DNA from: Bacillota bacterium
GTDB lineage: Bacteria > Bacillota > Clostridia > Peptostreptococcales > Anaerovoracaceae
Assembly: GCA_029266295.1 (NCBI GenBank)
Contig: JAQSXD010000051.1
Span: 1 to 12,810, forward strand
Length of the DNA: 12,810 nt
Reading direction: 5' to 3'
Under the pieces are notes generated by a model. That model did no database searches and was not told the origin of the DNA. It was given only the letters and a program-made list of their open reading frames with translations. Each line of letters opens with the position of its first letter. Position 1 is the stretch's first letter. Positions 1-6,493 of the stretch are shown here, one piece after another. Both the position numbers and the translations under genes were made by a program.

Positions 1-328
1 CTACGTCACTCATCCACGCCTGATACTGTGGATCGTGTTCCAGTTCATCATGGGTCTTCATTTCAAAGTCCCCAAACCGATACTCCTGCAATTCCGGGAT
101 GATCTGATGCTCTTTGCATCCGTAAATCAGAAAAAAGGTTTGTTCCGTTCTCGCAAGGCCAGTGGTAATAAGAAGCTCTCCTTCCGCCTTGGGATAAATA
201 CCGGCAAGGACCTGCCCAACAATTCCGTCAACCCCTTCATTTGCCAGAGGAAGGTCCGTACTCCCATAATATTTTTTTCCTTGATTCCCCTCTGTTGTTC
301 CATGTCTTATCAAATGAATTTTCCCCAT
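1..328 (-). CDS. cobC: Histidine phosphatase, probable alpha-ribazole phosphatase (CobC type), 3' end cut by window edge
   Basis: Reading the minus strand from ATG at 328 gives an open frame of 109 codons that runs off the left edge. It opens MGKIHLIRHGTTEGN, the RHG signature of the histidine phosphatase (phosphoglycerate mutase-like) superfamily, where the His becomes phosphorylated. It later shows RTEQT and YRFGDFEMKT, the latter typical of the alpha-ribazole phosphatase branch. A GGAGAAG ribosome binding site lies 5 nt before the ATG. In cobalamin synthesis this enzyme removes the 5'-phosphate from alpha-ribazole phosphate or adenosylcobalamin phosphate. The upstream cobU, cobS and cobU-like genes on the same strand support this substrate, which the phosphatase fold alone would not prove. 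The C-terminal half, with the second catalytic His, is outside the window. Confidence 0.85.
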   Translation of the reverse strand, partial: MGKIHLIRHGTTEGNQGKKYYGSTDLPLANEGVDGIVGQVLAGIYPKAEGELLITTGLARTEQTFFLIYGCKEHQIIPELQEYRFGDFEMKTHDELEHDPQYQAWMSDV

Positions 329-418
329 TTATCTTCTCCTTCAGCCACTTTCTAAGGAAGCGCACGGAATGAATCAGCGTTTCCCCAAACTACTGCCGCC
401 TTGGTTTATCCGTTCTCT

Positions 419-838
419 TTATTTGATCTGTTGAGGAATACCGCAGAAGACTCTGGTCACCTCACAAGCTTCCGTCCCAAGATACATCAGCGTTCTACCT
501 GTCATCTCTCTCCAGGCTCTCATCTCTGCGTCGCAGGGGACAATCCCCGATGAAATGTCGGTGCAGATGAGCACAGAATCCTTCCACATCTCGCTGTCCT
601 TTGCAAGCAGCTCTTTGGCTTCCCTGCCGGACCTTACACAAGCCAGAACAAACTCTTCCAGATGGTCGATCACTTTCTTTGAGAAATCAATGCCGTTAGC
701 CGCTGCAATATCGCATTCCTGCGCCCTCACCACTACCTTGCCCAGAGCACAGTCATATACTTCCTGATCCGTATATCCATATCTTGCTTTCGCATAATCC
801 AGCTTTCCCTGGTATGCGCCGCCAAAAATTAAATGCAT
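419..838 (-). CDS. Short CobU-like P-loop protein
   Basis: This 139-residue protein begins MHLIFGGAYQGKLDYAKARY. The Walker A-like segment GGAYQGK matches the CobU position GGxxxGK, but Leu follows the Lys where Ser/Thr is usual. It ends with VTRVFCGIPQQIK, resembling the C-terminal strand of CobU (adenosylcobinamide kinase/guanylyltransferase). The central HRxxR block that carries the guanylylated His in true CobU is not visible, and the protein is about 50 residues shorter than the full CobU encoded two genes upstream. It starts 22 nt after cobS, with an AAGGAG site about 12 nt before the ATG, so it should be cotranscribed. It may be a kinase-only or non-catalytic CobU paralogue; membership of the cobalamin pathway is inferred from position and similarity. 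Confidence 0.7.
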   Translation of the reverse strand: MHLIFGGAYQGKLDYAKARYGYTDQEVYDCALGKVVVRAQECDIAAANGIDFSKKVIDHLEEFVLACVRSGREAKELLAKDSEMWKDSVLICTDISSGIVPCDAEMRAWREMTGRTLMYLGTEACEVTRVFCGIPQQIK

Positions 839-860
839 GAGAACCAGTTACTCCTTCCCT

Positions 861-1673
861 TTACAGAATCACTGCCAAAACAACCAACCCAGAAGCTTCC
901 GCAATGGATAAGGAATAGCCCGCCAAATCTCCTGACACGCCTCCAAGGTTTCTTGCTGCACTTAAGATCGAGACGAGATATCCCGCAAAGGCACCAATCA
1001 AAACCATAAACGGTGCAAAGGATGCTCCTGCTGCGAAGACGCCCGCTCCATAGGCATAGGCCGTTAGAAACACTCCTGCGAGGGTAATCACCACCGCTGT
1101 AATTTCAACAGTAGATTTTTTCTTTACATCGTCAACTTTATATTGACTATGAGCCAGAGGCTTTCCTGCCATCACAGCAATTGCAGAACCACACCGCGTG
1201 ATAATCGGCAAGAGAATGAGACTCAGCATCGGATCGCCGTTTACAATCCCCAGTGCCTGTTTCAGGTTGATTCTCTCAACTACGGAAGCCATTGCACCGT
1301 AACAGAGCAGCATCAGAACCACTACCGAGATTACAGCAAAAGCACCCGTATGGGGATCTTTCAGGATTCTCAGCTTTTCCTCAAGGGTTCTGCGAGACAG
1401 AATCGCATCAGAAGTATCCATGTAGCCATCCAGATGAATCAATCCCGTGATCAGATAGGGATATAAGACCAATACCGCCGCTTCCAACTGCAGAGGAACA
1501 TCTAGCTGCTCCATAGCATAATAAAGTCCATACCAAATCAGCCCAATCACAAGACCCACCCAGGGCAGCCAGGCCAGCATCAAATGCCGTGCCTTTTCAT
1601 TCCATGGGCGATACGGACAGGGAATCGAGGAAAACATGCCAAGTGACATGAAAAAACCTTGTATGAATCGCAA
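861..1673 (-). CDS. cobS: Adenosylcobinamide-GDP ribazoletransferase (cobalamin 5'-phosphate synthase), membrane protein
   Basis: CobS joins adenosylcobinamide-GDP to alpha-ribazole (or its phosphate) in the cytoplasmic membrane, the last assembly step of the nucleotide loop. The protein is hydrophobic along most of its length. It carries the family core GLIHLDGYMDTSDA (Asp82, Asp86, Asp89) followed by LRILKDPHTGAFAV. I chose a TTG start at 1673: AAGGAG sits 7 nt upstream and the product then begins RFIQGFFMSLGMFSSIP, which matches CobS N-termini (270 residues). An in-frame ATG at 1724 would overlap the cobU stop (ATGA) and add 17 residues but has no visible ribosome binding site. The gene is followed closely by the short cobU-like gene. 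Confidence 0.9.
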   Translation of the reverse strand: MRFIQGFFMSLGMFSSIPCPYRPWNEKARHLMLAWLPWVGLVIGLIWYGLYYAMEQLDVPLQLEAAVLVLYPYLITGLIHLDGYMDTSDAILSRRTLEEKLRILKDPHTGAFAVISVVVLMLLCYGAMASVVERINLKQALGIVNGDPMLSLILLPIITRCGSAIAVMAGKPLAHSQYKVDDVKKKSTVEITAVVITLAGVFLTAYAYGAGVFAAGASFAPFMVLIGAFAGYLVSILSAARNLGGVSGDLAGYSLSIAEASGLVVLAVIL

Positions 1674-1720
1674 TTTTTTACTCCTTTTTATATTGAAAAG
1701 CATCACTTTCAAGAAGAAGA

Positions 1721-2302
1721 TCATCTGCCGTACATGCTTTGGATTTCCTGGATATCCATGCTTTCCATAAAATTCGCCGGCCCCTTAATGATCTGAATTC
1801 TTCCGAATGCCACTTCAATCACCACATCGCAGACCCGCGCAAGGGTCCTGTCAATCCAGGCCAGCCCTTTTCTGTAAAGCTCCGTCAGTTCATCATAACG
1901 TTCCGCATCCGAATAAATATAGTCGGAAACAAAAACCATTCGATTGCTTTGCTGAGCAAGCTGCGTCAATTCCTCAGCAATCCTTCTATGTGCCTCATGG
2001 TCTATCGTTCCATCCCTCCGAAACATTTCATTTGACAGCAGCGCAGTGACACTGTCCAGCAGAAAGCTGCCTGTAAAATCCGCCTCCATCCTGCCAATTT
2101 CAGTACTCTTCTCAATGGTGGAAAAACCCCAGCCCTGCCGCTCCTCACGGTGTCGCAGGATTCTTGCCTGATCTTCGCCATCTACCGGATGCATGGTAGC
2201 AATATAGTAGAGCGGGCGATTTTCTGCAGCCTGCCACTTTGCCAAACTCTGGGCAAAGTAAGATTTTCCATTTTTACATCCTCCGCTAATGAATACGTTC
2301 AC
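1721..2302 (-). CDS. cobU: Adenosylcobinamide kinase / adenosylcobinamide-phosphate guanylyltransferase
   Basis: CobU phosphorylates adenosylcobinamide and then transfers GMP to give adenosylcobinamide-GDP, the substrate of CobS. The 193-residue product has a P-loop GGCKNGKS (residues 7-14), the RILRHREER block (His51, expected GMP acceptor) followed by WGFSTIE, and LLDSVTALLSNEMF, equivalent to the CobU DCLT segment. The C-terminal half is more divergent than in proteobacterial CobU. I chose a GTG start at 2302 because GGGAGG lies just upstream and the product then starts directly on the beta-strand before the P-loop, as in the family. The frame stays open upstream to a TTG at 2407, including an ATG at 2344, but that extra sequence overlaps a repeat and has no good ribosome binding site. 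Confidence 0.88.
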   Translation of the reverse strand: MNVFISGGCKNGKSYFAQSLAKWQAAENRPLYYIATMHPVDGEDQARILRHREERQGWGFSTIEKSTEIGRMEADFTGSFLLDSVTALLSNEMFRRDGTIDHEAHRRIAEELTQLAQQSNRMVFVSDYIYSDAERYDELTELYRKGLAWIDRTLARVCDVVIEVAFGRIQIIKGPANFMESMDIQEIQSMYGR

Positions 2303-2363
2303 GCTACCTCCCGATGTGATCCAGACAGCATAAAGGCCATCCATTCCAACCGCAATTGTTCTC

Positions 2364-2392
2364 AGTTTATCATCAAACGGCTGAAATCGCAA
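2364..2392 (-). promoter_or_regulatory. Candidate weak promoter for the cob genes
   Basis: On the minus strand TTGCGA (2392-2387) and TAAACT (2369-2364) are separated by 17 nt. Each hexamer matches the sigma-A consensus at 4 of 6 positions. It lies between the weak terminator and the cobU GTG start, where a separate promoter would be needed if the terminator is efficient. Low confidence because the hexamers are poor. Confidence 0.25.
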
Positions 2393-2520
2393 GCTGTCCG
2401 GCTGCAACTTTGTGTGAAAAAAGGCATTTTAACGCCCCCTCCGACATTTGTACACGTTGCAGCCGGACAGCATGATCCGACATTTGTATTCTTTGCAGCC
2501 AGACAGCTTGGTCCGACAGT
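2392..2520 (-). repeat. Intergenic repeat cluster: two tandem 34-nt units plus an inverted half-unit
   Basis: Read on the minus strand, a 34-nt unit occurs at 2509-2476 and again at 2473-2440 (29 of 34 identical, 36-nt period). It begins GCTGTCYGGCTGCAA and ends TACAAATGTCGGA. A partial tail CTGTCGGACC lies just before the first copy. A 16-nt inverted copy, GTTGCAGCCGGACAGC at 2407-2392, pairs perfectly with the start of the second copy (2471-2456). The pairing continues as GTGT/ACAC after an AAA bulge, so the RNA could form a 20-bp stem around the weak terminator. The cluster fills the gap between the radical SAM gene and cobU. It resembles dispersed extragenic palindromic repeats, but copy number elsewhere cannot be seen here. 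Confidence 0.7.
2417..2437 (-). terminator. Weak intrinsic terminator after the radical SAM gene
   Basis: The minus strand reads GGCG-TTAAAA-TGCC followed by TTTTTT (2422-2417). The stem is only 4-6 bp with a G-T pair, so it may act as a partial terminator. It lies inside the loop of the larger inverted repeat and could separate the radical SAM transcript from the cob genes or reduce their level. Confidence 0.45.
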
Positions 2521-2540
2521 TGGATTCATTCAGCCTTCGC

Positions 2541-4049
2541 TCAGATCGCCAGCTCTGTGGGCTGGATCAGCTGCAACAAAAGCTCCAGTTCTTCATTGGT
2601 GAGATCCATCTTATTGTTTTCCGCCAAAGCAATCAGGTCTCCCAGCATATAGGTGGATGCCGCATTGCGGATGAACTTTGCTGTCAGCTCATCATACTCA
2701 CCCATGATGAAAGCGTCCATTTTTCCGCCCTCACGGGCAGATGAAAATCCTTCTGTTTTCAGCCGATTCAAAAGCCGCTTCACAACATAAGCGTTGATAT
2801 ACTGGGCCTTGCATTCCTCTGTGAGAGAACCGAAAACACACGGTCTTCCTTCCTTTCGATCCGCTGCACACTCACCGATGCAGACAGGCAGGAACGGACA
2901 TGGTTCGCAAAGTTCAAGCTCCATCGGATTGCTGAGTCCGTATGCATAATAGTTTTTATTGTAAACCAAAGAACCGTCTTCCGAAAGCTTACCGCAGCTC
3001 TGCCCATCCCCTGTATCCGAAACACATTTAAACAACGTACCGTGCCCATCTACAATAATGCCGTTGATCCGATTGATCTGGCAGAAGCAGTCTATCTTGG
3101 AGAAGCTTACAGGTCCAATTCCTTGCTGAAGGGAATACTTAATTGCTTCGCAGGAGAATTCTTCTCTGGTGAAGGTGATATCGTTTTCGATTTCTGCAAA
3201 GTCTGCAGGTTTTCCCAATCTGGGAACAACTTTTTCAAGCAGTCCTTTTTCTCTAAGGATAGAAACGATTTCATAAGCATCCTTCAAATCCTCTTTATTC
3301 ATAATATTAATGCGCAAATCAATCTCATCTATGTACTGGATACTCTTTTCAATATTTTCCAAGATGATATCATAAGTCGGACTTCCGTCTTTATGCCGCT
3401 TTCGACTGTCGTGGCTCTCCCTGCATCCATCCAGAGACATCTTATATTGTGTGATGCCGATGGCCTGCAGTGCTTTCACAGTGGTTTCTTCCAGAAGATA
3501 TCCGTTGGTAGACATCATCCCGACATACTGGATACCGCGTTCATCCGCTAGATCTTTCAGCAATGTTCCCAGCCGTTTCACTGCATCGAGCGCCACCAGC
3601 GGTTCGCCGCCATGCCAGGAAATTTCCATTCGATCAATCCCTTGAAGATTCAGGCTGATCCATTGATAAATACTATCCTGCACCTGCTCGGACATTACGG
3701 TATTGTCCGCAGTACTGTAGCTGAGTTTCTCATAGCAGCACGCACAATCCAGATTGCACTGGTAAGTAGGAACGATGACCAACGACAATATTTTTGTGTC
3801 AAACTTCGATTTAAGATATTCTACTTTTAGTGCAGACAATTCACTAATATTGTCATCAATGATGAACCCCTTTTTCTGAAACGCCTCAACCTTTGTATAA
3901 TGTATACCCAAACTCCTATCACAGCTTTTCACAAATTCGGCTTCCCGGGAGGTAACGATTCCCGCAGTATCATTCAGCGTATTGTAGATCACCGAATATT
4001 CCTTGTTGAATTGATAGGGATACACAAAATTGTATCTCGATGGTTTCAT
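2541..4049 (-). CDS. Radical SAM/SPASM enzyme, peptide-maturase or sulfatase-maturase-like, with C-terminal tail
   Basis: This 502-residue cytoplasmic enzyme should cleave S-adenosylmethionine at a [4Fe-4S] cluster to start radical chemistry on a peptide or protein. Residues 1-90 look like the N-terminal region of peptide-modifying radical SAM enzymes. The cluster motif is CNLDCACC (Cys98, Cys102, Cys105), followed by the SAM-binding WHGGEP at 145-150. A SPASM region with auxiliary-cluster cysteines lies at 321-413 (Cys321, 323, 342, 352, 381, 384, 390, 394, 404, 413). After SPASM comes a Cys-free tail starting MDAFIMGEYDEL at 444. The start is supported by AAGGAGG 9 nt before the ATG. No separate precursor-peptide gene was found nearby, so the substrate is unknown. 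The downstream cob genes are on the same strand but 238 nt away. Confidence 0.88.
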   Translation of the reverse strand: MKPSRYNFVYPYQFNKEYSVIYNTLNDTAGIVTSREAEFVKSCDRSLGIHYTKVEAFQKKGFIIDDNISELSALKVEYLKSKFDTKILSLVIVPTYQCNLDCACCYEKLSYSTADNTVMSEQVQDSIYQWISLNLQGIDRMEISWHGGEPLVALDAVKRLGTLLKDLADERGIQYVGMMSTNGYLLEETTVKALQAIGITQYKMSLDGCRESHDSRKRHKDGSPTYDIILENIEKSIQYIDEIDLRINIMNKEDLKDAYEIVSILREKGLLEKVVPRLGKPADFAEIENDITFTREEFSCEAIKYSLQQGIGPVSFSKIDCFCQINRINGIIVDGHGTLFKCVSDTGDGQSCGKLSEDGSLVYNKNYYAYGLSNPMELELCEPCPFLPVCIGECAADRKEGRPCVFGSLTEECKAQYINAYVVKRLLNRLKTEGFSSAREGGKMDAFIMGEYDELTAKFIRNAASTYMLGDLIALAENNKMDLTNEELELLLQLIQPTELAI

Positions 4050-4106
4050 CTTCCTACTCCTCCTTACACATGGGTTGACAAAAGATTACCACTTTTCTCT
4101 GACGCT

Positions 4107-4174
4107 CATGAGTAAAAAAAATCCGTTGGTCACCTGAATCAATAGCCTTAAGAATTTTGAGTAAGTTTCCCACG
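4107..4174 (-). terminator. Possible attenuator (leader terminator) of the radical SAM gene
   Basis: On the minus strand ATCCGTGGG pairs with CCAACGGAT (6 bp, one G-A mismatch, 2 bp) and is followed at once by TTTTTTTT. The loop is about 40 nt and contains CTTAAG and GGTGACC, so it may hold further structure. It sits between the candidate promoter at 4232-4204 and the ribosome binding site of the radical SAM gene. That is where a conditional terminator would act. The long loop makes a simple strong terminator less likely. Confidence 0.4.
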
Positions 4175-4203
4175 GATCATTTTCTATTAAACCACGTCGG
4201 AGA

Positions 4204-4232
4204 ATGATAAATATTTACCAATATCGCGCCAA
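4204..4232 (-). promoter_or_regulatory. Candidate sigma-A promoter for the radical SAM gene
   Basis: TTGGCG (4232-4227) and TATCAT (4209-4204) are spaced by 17 nt on the minus strand. The -10 matches 5 of 6 and the -35 4 of 6 positions. A start near 4197 would give a leader of about 150 nt containing the possible attenuator. Confidence 0.4.
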
Positions 4233-4262
4233 AACATATTGAAATTTCAGCACTTTTCTTGC

Positions 4263-4292
4263 TTGTAAAAGTATTCTATCATTCCCTATGAT
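4263..4292 (+). promoter_or_regulatory. Candidate promoter for the CmpB-like membrane protein
   Basis: TTGTAA at 4263-4268 and TATGAT at 4287-4292 are spaced by 18 nt. The hexamers match 4 of 6 and 5 of 6 positions. The predicted start is about 95 nt before the ATG at 4394. Confidence 0.35.
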
Positions 4293-4393
4293 TTTTTTCC
4301 AGATATATTCGCTTCATCCCCGCAAATAATAAATTGGAGGTAATTTTTTATCATATCGAATCAATTTACCAGAAAAATGGAACAGGAGATAAG

Positions 4394-4828
4394 ATGGAAA
4401 ACAGAGCAAACAGGTCAGAAATTTTTAGGTCTTTCGGGACCAATCTAATGATATTTTTAATTGGCGGTATTGGATACGGTTTTTTAGAAACGGCATTCCG
4501 AGGCTTTACCCATTGGACCATGCTCGTTACGGGAGGAATTGCCTTTGTCGTTCTATACCATATTAATTCAACGAACGAAAATGCTCCGCTTTGGAAAAAA
4601 TGTCTGACCGGAGCCGCCGTGATCACGATGATCGAGCTGGCTGTGGGGTGCGTGGTCAACATCTGGCTTGGCTGGAATGTCTGGGACTATTCCGGTTATT
4701 CCTATAATTTCCTTGGACAAATTTGTCTTGCCTTTACAGTGCTTTGGTTTTTCTTATGCATTCCACTGACTTACTTAACCAGATATCTTCATATCCGGCG
4801 TTTCCGAATTCACCACAATCGTATATAA
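4394..4828 (+). CDS. Small integral membrane protein, putative ABC-transporter type IV / CmpB-like family (PF06541)
   Basis: A 144-residue protein with about four hydrophobic segments (roughly residues 15-30, 40-55, 73-92 and 108-128) and a basic C-terminus (RYLHIRRFRIHH). It carries IGYGFLETAFRG near the N-terminus and NVWDYSGYSYNFLGQICL, a block I associate with PF06541 membrane proteins. Despite the family name, no ATPase partner is nearby and transport is not shown. The start at 4394 is chosen because AGGAG lies 7 nt upstream; an in-frame TTG at 4334 has no site of its own. The stop codon overlaps the A-tract of the terminator now split by the insertion sequence. Confidence 0.75.
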   Translation: MENRANRSEIFRSFGTNLMIFLIGGIGYGFLETAFRGFTHWTMLVTGGIAFVVLYHINSTNENAPLWKKCLTGAAVITMIELAVGCVVNIWLGWNVWDYSGYSYNFLGQICLAFTVLWFFLCIPLTYLTRYLHIRRFRIHHNRI

Positions 4829-4852
4829 AAAAAATGCCGATTGCTTCAAACA
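4827..4852. terminator. Left arm of a split bidirectional terminator
   Basis: Eight As (4827-4834) and the arm TGCCGATTGCTT (4835-4846) are complementary to AAGCAGTCGGCA at 6616-6627 on the far side of the insertion sequence, with one G-T pair. With the element and one ACA copy removed, they form a 12-bp stem with a CAAAC loop, flanked by A8 on one side and a T-rich run on the other. That would have served both convergent genes. Confidence 0.85.
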
Positions 4853-4859
4853 TGATATG

Positions 4860-4911
4860 CTCCCTTTATGAGAGACAGTGAAATAAAAAAACACTGTCAT
4901 CATGAAGGGAG
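4860..4911 (+). promoter_or_regulatory. IS left-end hairpin covering the orfA ribosome binding site
   Basis: CTCCCTT (4860-4866) pairs with AAGGGAG (4905-4911) and the stem continues through T-G, ATG/CAT and A-T. After a small internal loop, ACAGTG (4875-4880) pairs with CACTGT (4892-4897) around an A-rich loop. AAGGGAG is also the ribosome binding site of orfA (ATG at 4919). Transcripts entering from outside the element would fold this stem and hide the site, a recognised way for insertion sequences to avoid activation by read-through. Confidence 0.7.
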
Positions 4912-4918
4912 TATATTT

Positions 4919-5605
4919 ATGTTCCGAGAAAAGGTTACTGCTGAGGAACGCGTAGAGGCAGCAAAGGCATGCTTCGAAGGAAGAATCAGCCAAATAGAGG
5001 CAGCTCGAAGGCTTGGCGTAAATGAAAGTTCGGTTAGACGCTGGGTTAAGCGGTACGCCTATGGTGGTTCCTTGGCGCTCAGGAAGCAAGAGCGGAATAA
5101 TATCTACAGTCCGGAAAAGAAACGGCAGGCTGTTGAGGAACATCTAAGTGGCTTATCGGTAAGTGAAGTTGTGGGAAAATACGGATTGCGTTCAACTCGC
5201 CAACTCTTTGAATGGACAAAGGTGTATAATAGCGGCAAAGACTTTAATCACAGGATGTCAGGAGGAAGCCGCATGAAACAAAGCCGGGAGACAACTCAAG
5301 ATGAACGTATTGTCATAGCTAAGGATTGTCTTGAGAATGGCAACAATTATGGCGAAACGGCCATCAAGTACAATGTCAACTACCAACAGGTGTATACCTG
5401 GGTAAAGAAATTTTCAGAACTTGGTGAGGCCGGGCTTGAAGATCGCCGGGGAAAACGTATCGCAGCTCAGAATCCACGTAGCGAATTGGAAGAATTAAAG
5501 ATCAAGATGGCTCAACTCGAGCATGAACTGTATATGACGAAGATGGAACGTGATCTATTAAAAAAAGTGGAAGAGTTGGAGAGGAGGGATGCCTTTCGCA
5601 AGTAA
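4919..5605 (+). CDS. IS3-family transposase OrfA (helix-turn-helix DNA-binding subunit)
   Basis: OrfA (228 residues) binds the element's ends and, fused to OrfB by frameshifting, forms the transposase. Three helix-turn-helix-like stretches can be read: ISQIEAARRLGVNESSVRRW (about 19-38), LSVSEVVGKYGLRSTRQLFEW (about 78-98) and NYGETAIKYNVNYQQVYTW (about 142-160). A leucine-rich coiled coil follows (SELEELKIKMAQLEHEL), as expected for IS150-type OrfA dimerisation. The ATG at 4919 is chosen because AAGGGAG lies 7 nt before it; an ATG at 4868 in the same frame falls within the left inverted repeat. An A7 run (5560-5566) near the end, read TTA AAA AAA, is the likely -1 slippage site into orfB. 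Confidence 0.92.
   Translation: MFREKVTAEERVEAAKACFEGRISQIEAARRLGVNESSVRRWVKRYAYGGSLALRKQERNNIYSPEKKRQAVEEHLSGLSVSEVVGKYGLRSTRQLFEWTKVYNSGKDFNHRMSGGSRMKQSRETTQDERIVIAKDCLENGNNYGETAIKYNVNYQQVYTWVKKFSELGEAGLEDRRGKRIAAQNPRSELEELKIKMAQLEHELYMTKMERDLLKKVEELERRDAFRK
5560..5567 (+). promoter_or_regulatory. Programmed -1 frameshift site of the IS3-family element
   Basis: The run A AAA AAA G in the orfA frame allows a -1 slip so that reading continues AGT GGA AGA into the orfB frame, where QRRLYASIKGCSEEYGYPV follows. This is the usual arrangement for IS3 elements. A small possible stem, CGACG/CGTCG at about 5610-5628, lies about 45 nt downstream; its role is uncertain. Confidence 0.75.
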
Positions 5606-6493
5606 GGCAGCGACGGCTGTATGCGTCGATAAAGGGCTGTTCGGAAGAGTACGGCTATCCAGTTGAAGTTTCCTGTGAAATACTTCATGTATCCAGATCT
5701 GCATACTACAATTGGTTAAGTGGCAAATTATCCGCCCGGCAAAAGGAAAACGAAAATATAGCCAAGATAGCAGAACAGATTCACTCTGAAAGTTCGGACA
5801 AAGGCTACCGACGCATCCGGGACGAGCTGGAGAGATACCATGACATTAACATCAGCGACAAGAGAACTTCGTATCTGTCGGATTAGGGACATTAAGTCTA
5901 CCATCAAATATTCGAATAACGGCTGTACCCGGCAGGCAGATAATCCTCAGCATATTGCAGAGAATTTGCTCAATCGTGAATTTCATGCGGACAAGCCAAA
6001 TGAGAAGTGGTTGACCGATGTGGCTGAATTCAAATGGTACGAAGGTATTGAGAAGCACAAAGTTTATCTTAGTGCCATCCTCGACCTCTATGATCGGAGA
6101 ATTGTATCATTTGTCATCGGTGACAGAAATGACAACCCGCTGGTATTTAACACCTTCGACGCGGCTGTAGCCGCCAATCCTGATGCACATCCTCTATTTC
6201 ACAGTGACAGAGGATACCAGTACACAAACCGCCCCTTTTTCTACAGGCTTGAAGCTGCAAGCATGACGCAGAGCATGTCCAGGGTAGCGAAGTGCATTGA
6301 TAACGGCCCGATGGAAGGCTTTTGGGGGATCCTAAAACGAGAACGCTATTACGGCAAACGATTCACCGACCGAGAGTCCCTTGTAAAGATGATTGAAGAC
6401 TACATATATTACTACAATACCAAACGGCTACAGCGCAATCTTGGAATCTTAACTCCAATGGAAAAACACCAGCAATATCTATTCGCGGCATAA
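5566..6493 (+). pseudogene. IS3-family transposase OrfB (DDE catalytic subunit), frameshifted
   Basis: OrfB is read in two frames. The first part (5566 to a TAG at 5883-5885) encodes the N-terminal region, with YPVEV, VSRSAYYNW and DKGYRRIRDELERYHDI, typical of IS150-group transposases. At about 5866 the frame moves by one base (one extra A or two missing bases): DKR is followed in the next frame by LRICRIRDIKSTIKY, which is the expected continuation. The second part, to the TAA at 6493, holds the integrase core with the DDE triad: Asp in LTDVAEF, Asp in FHSDRG and Glu in GPMEGFWG. The last two are 35 residues apart, the IS3 D(35)E spacing. An ATG at 5840 opens the second part but lacks the N-terminal region. 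The triad is intact, so inactivation rests on the frameshift alone, and a sequencing error cannot be excluded. Confidence 0.85.

Larger units (their letters stand above)
4050..4393. other. Divergent intergenic region (344 nt) between the radical SAM gene and the membrane-protein gene
   Basis: This AT-rich stretch holds a candidate promoter in each direction and, on the minus side, a stem followed by eight Ts in the radical SAM leader (listed separately). I looked for known riboswitch signatures (cobalamin, SAM, c-di-GMP, T-box) and for a small Cys-rich or leader-like precursor gene, and saw none. The only short frames on the minus strand lack ribosome binding sites. Confidence 0.6.

Noticed and set aside
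35..355. Plus-strand open frame of 106 codons
   Set aside because: It is the shadow of the minus-strand cobC gene, which has the RHG motif and a ribosome binding site; the plus frame has neither a motif nor a site.
329..418. Possible small gene or remnant between the cobU-like gene and cobC
   Set aside because: Short frames such as one reading VRFLRKWLKEK have no start with a ribosome binding site and run into cobC out of frame.
2303..2407. N-terminal extension of CobU from a TTG at 2407
   Set aside because: It starts within the inverted repeat and adds 35 residues not expected for CobU; the GTG at 2302 has GGGAGG just upstream.
2448..2744. Plus-strand frame with repeated LQPDS-type 12-residue units
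   Set aside because: The repetition comes from the 36-nt DNA repeat; the rest of the frame lies antisense to the radical SAM gene and shows no ribosome binding site or domain.
4050..4330. RiPP precursor gene upstream of the radical SAM enzyme
   Set aside because: No start codon with a ribosome binding site followed by a leader-like or Cys-rich frame was found on either strand.
4850..4855. A 4-bp target duplication at the IS ends
   Set aside because: Only ACA matches on both sides; the fourth base differs, so the duplication is 3 bp.
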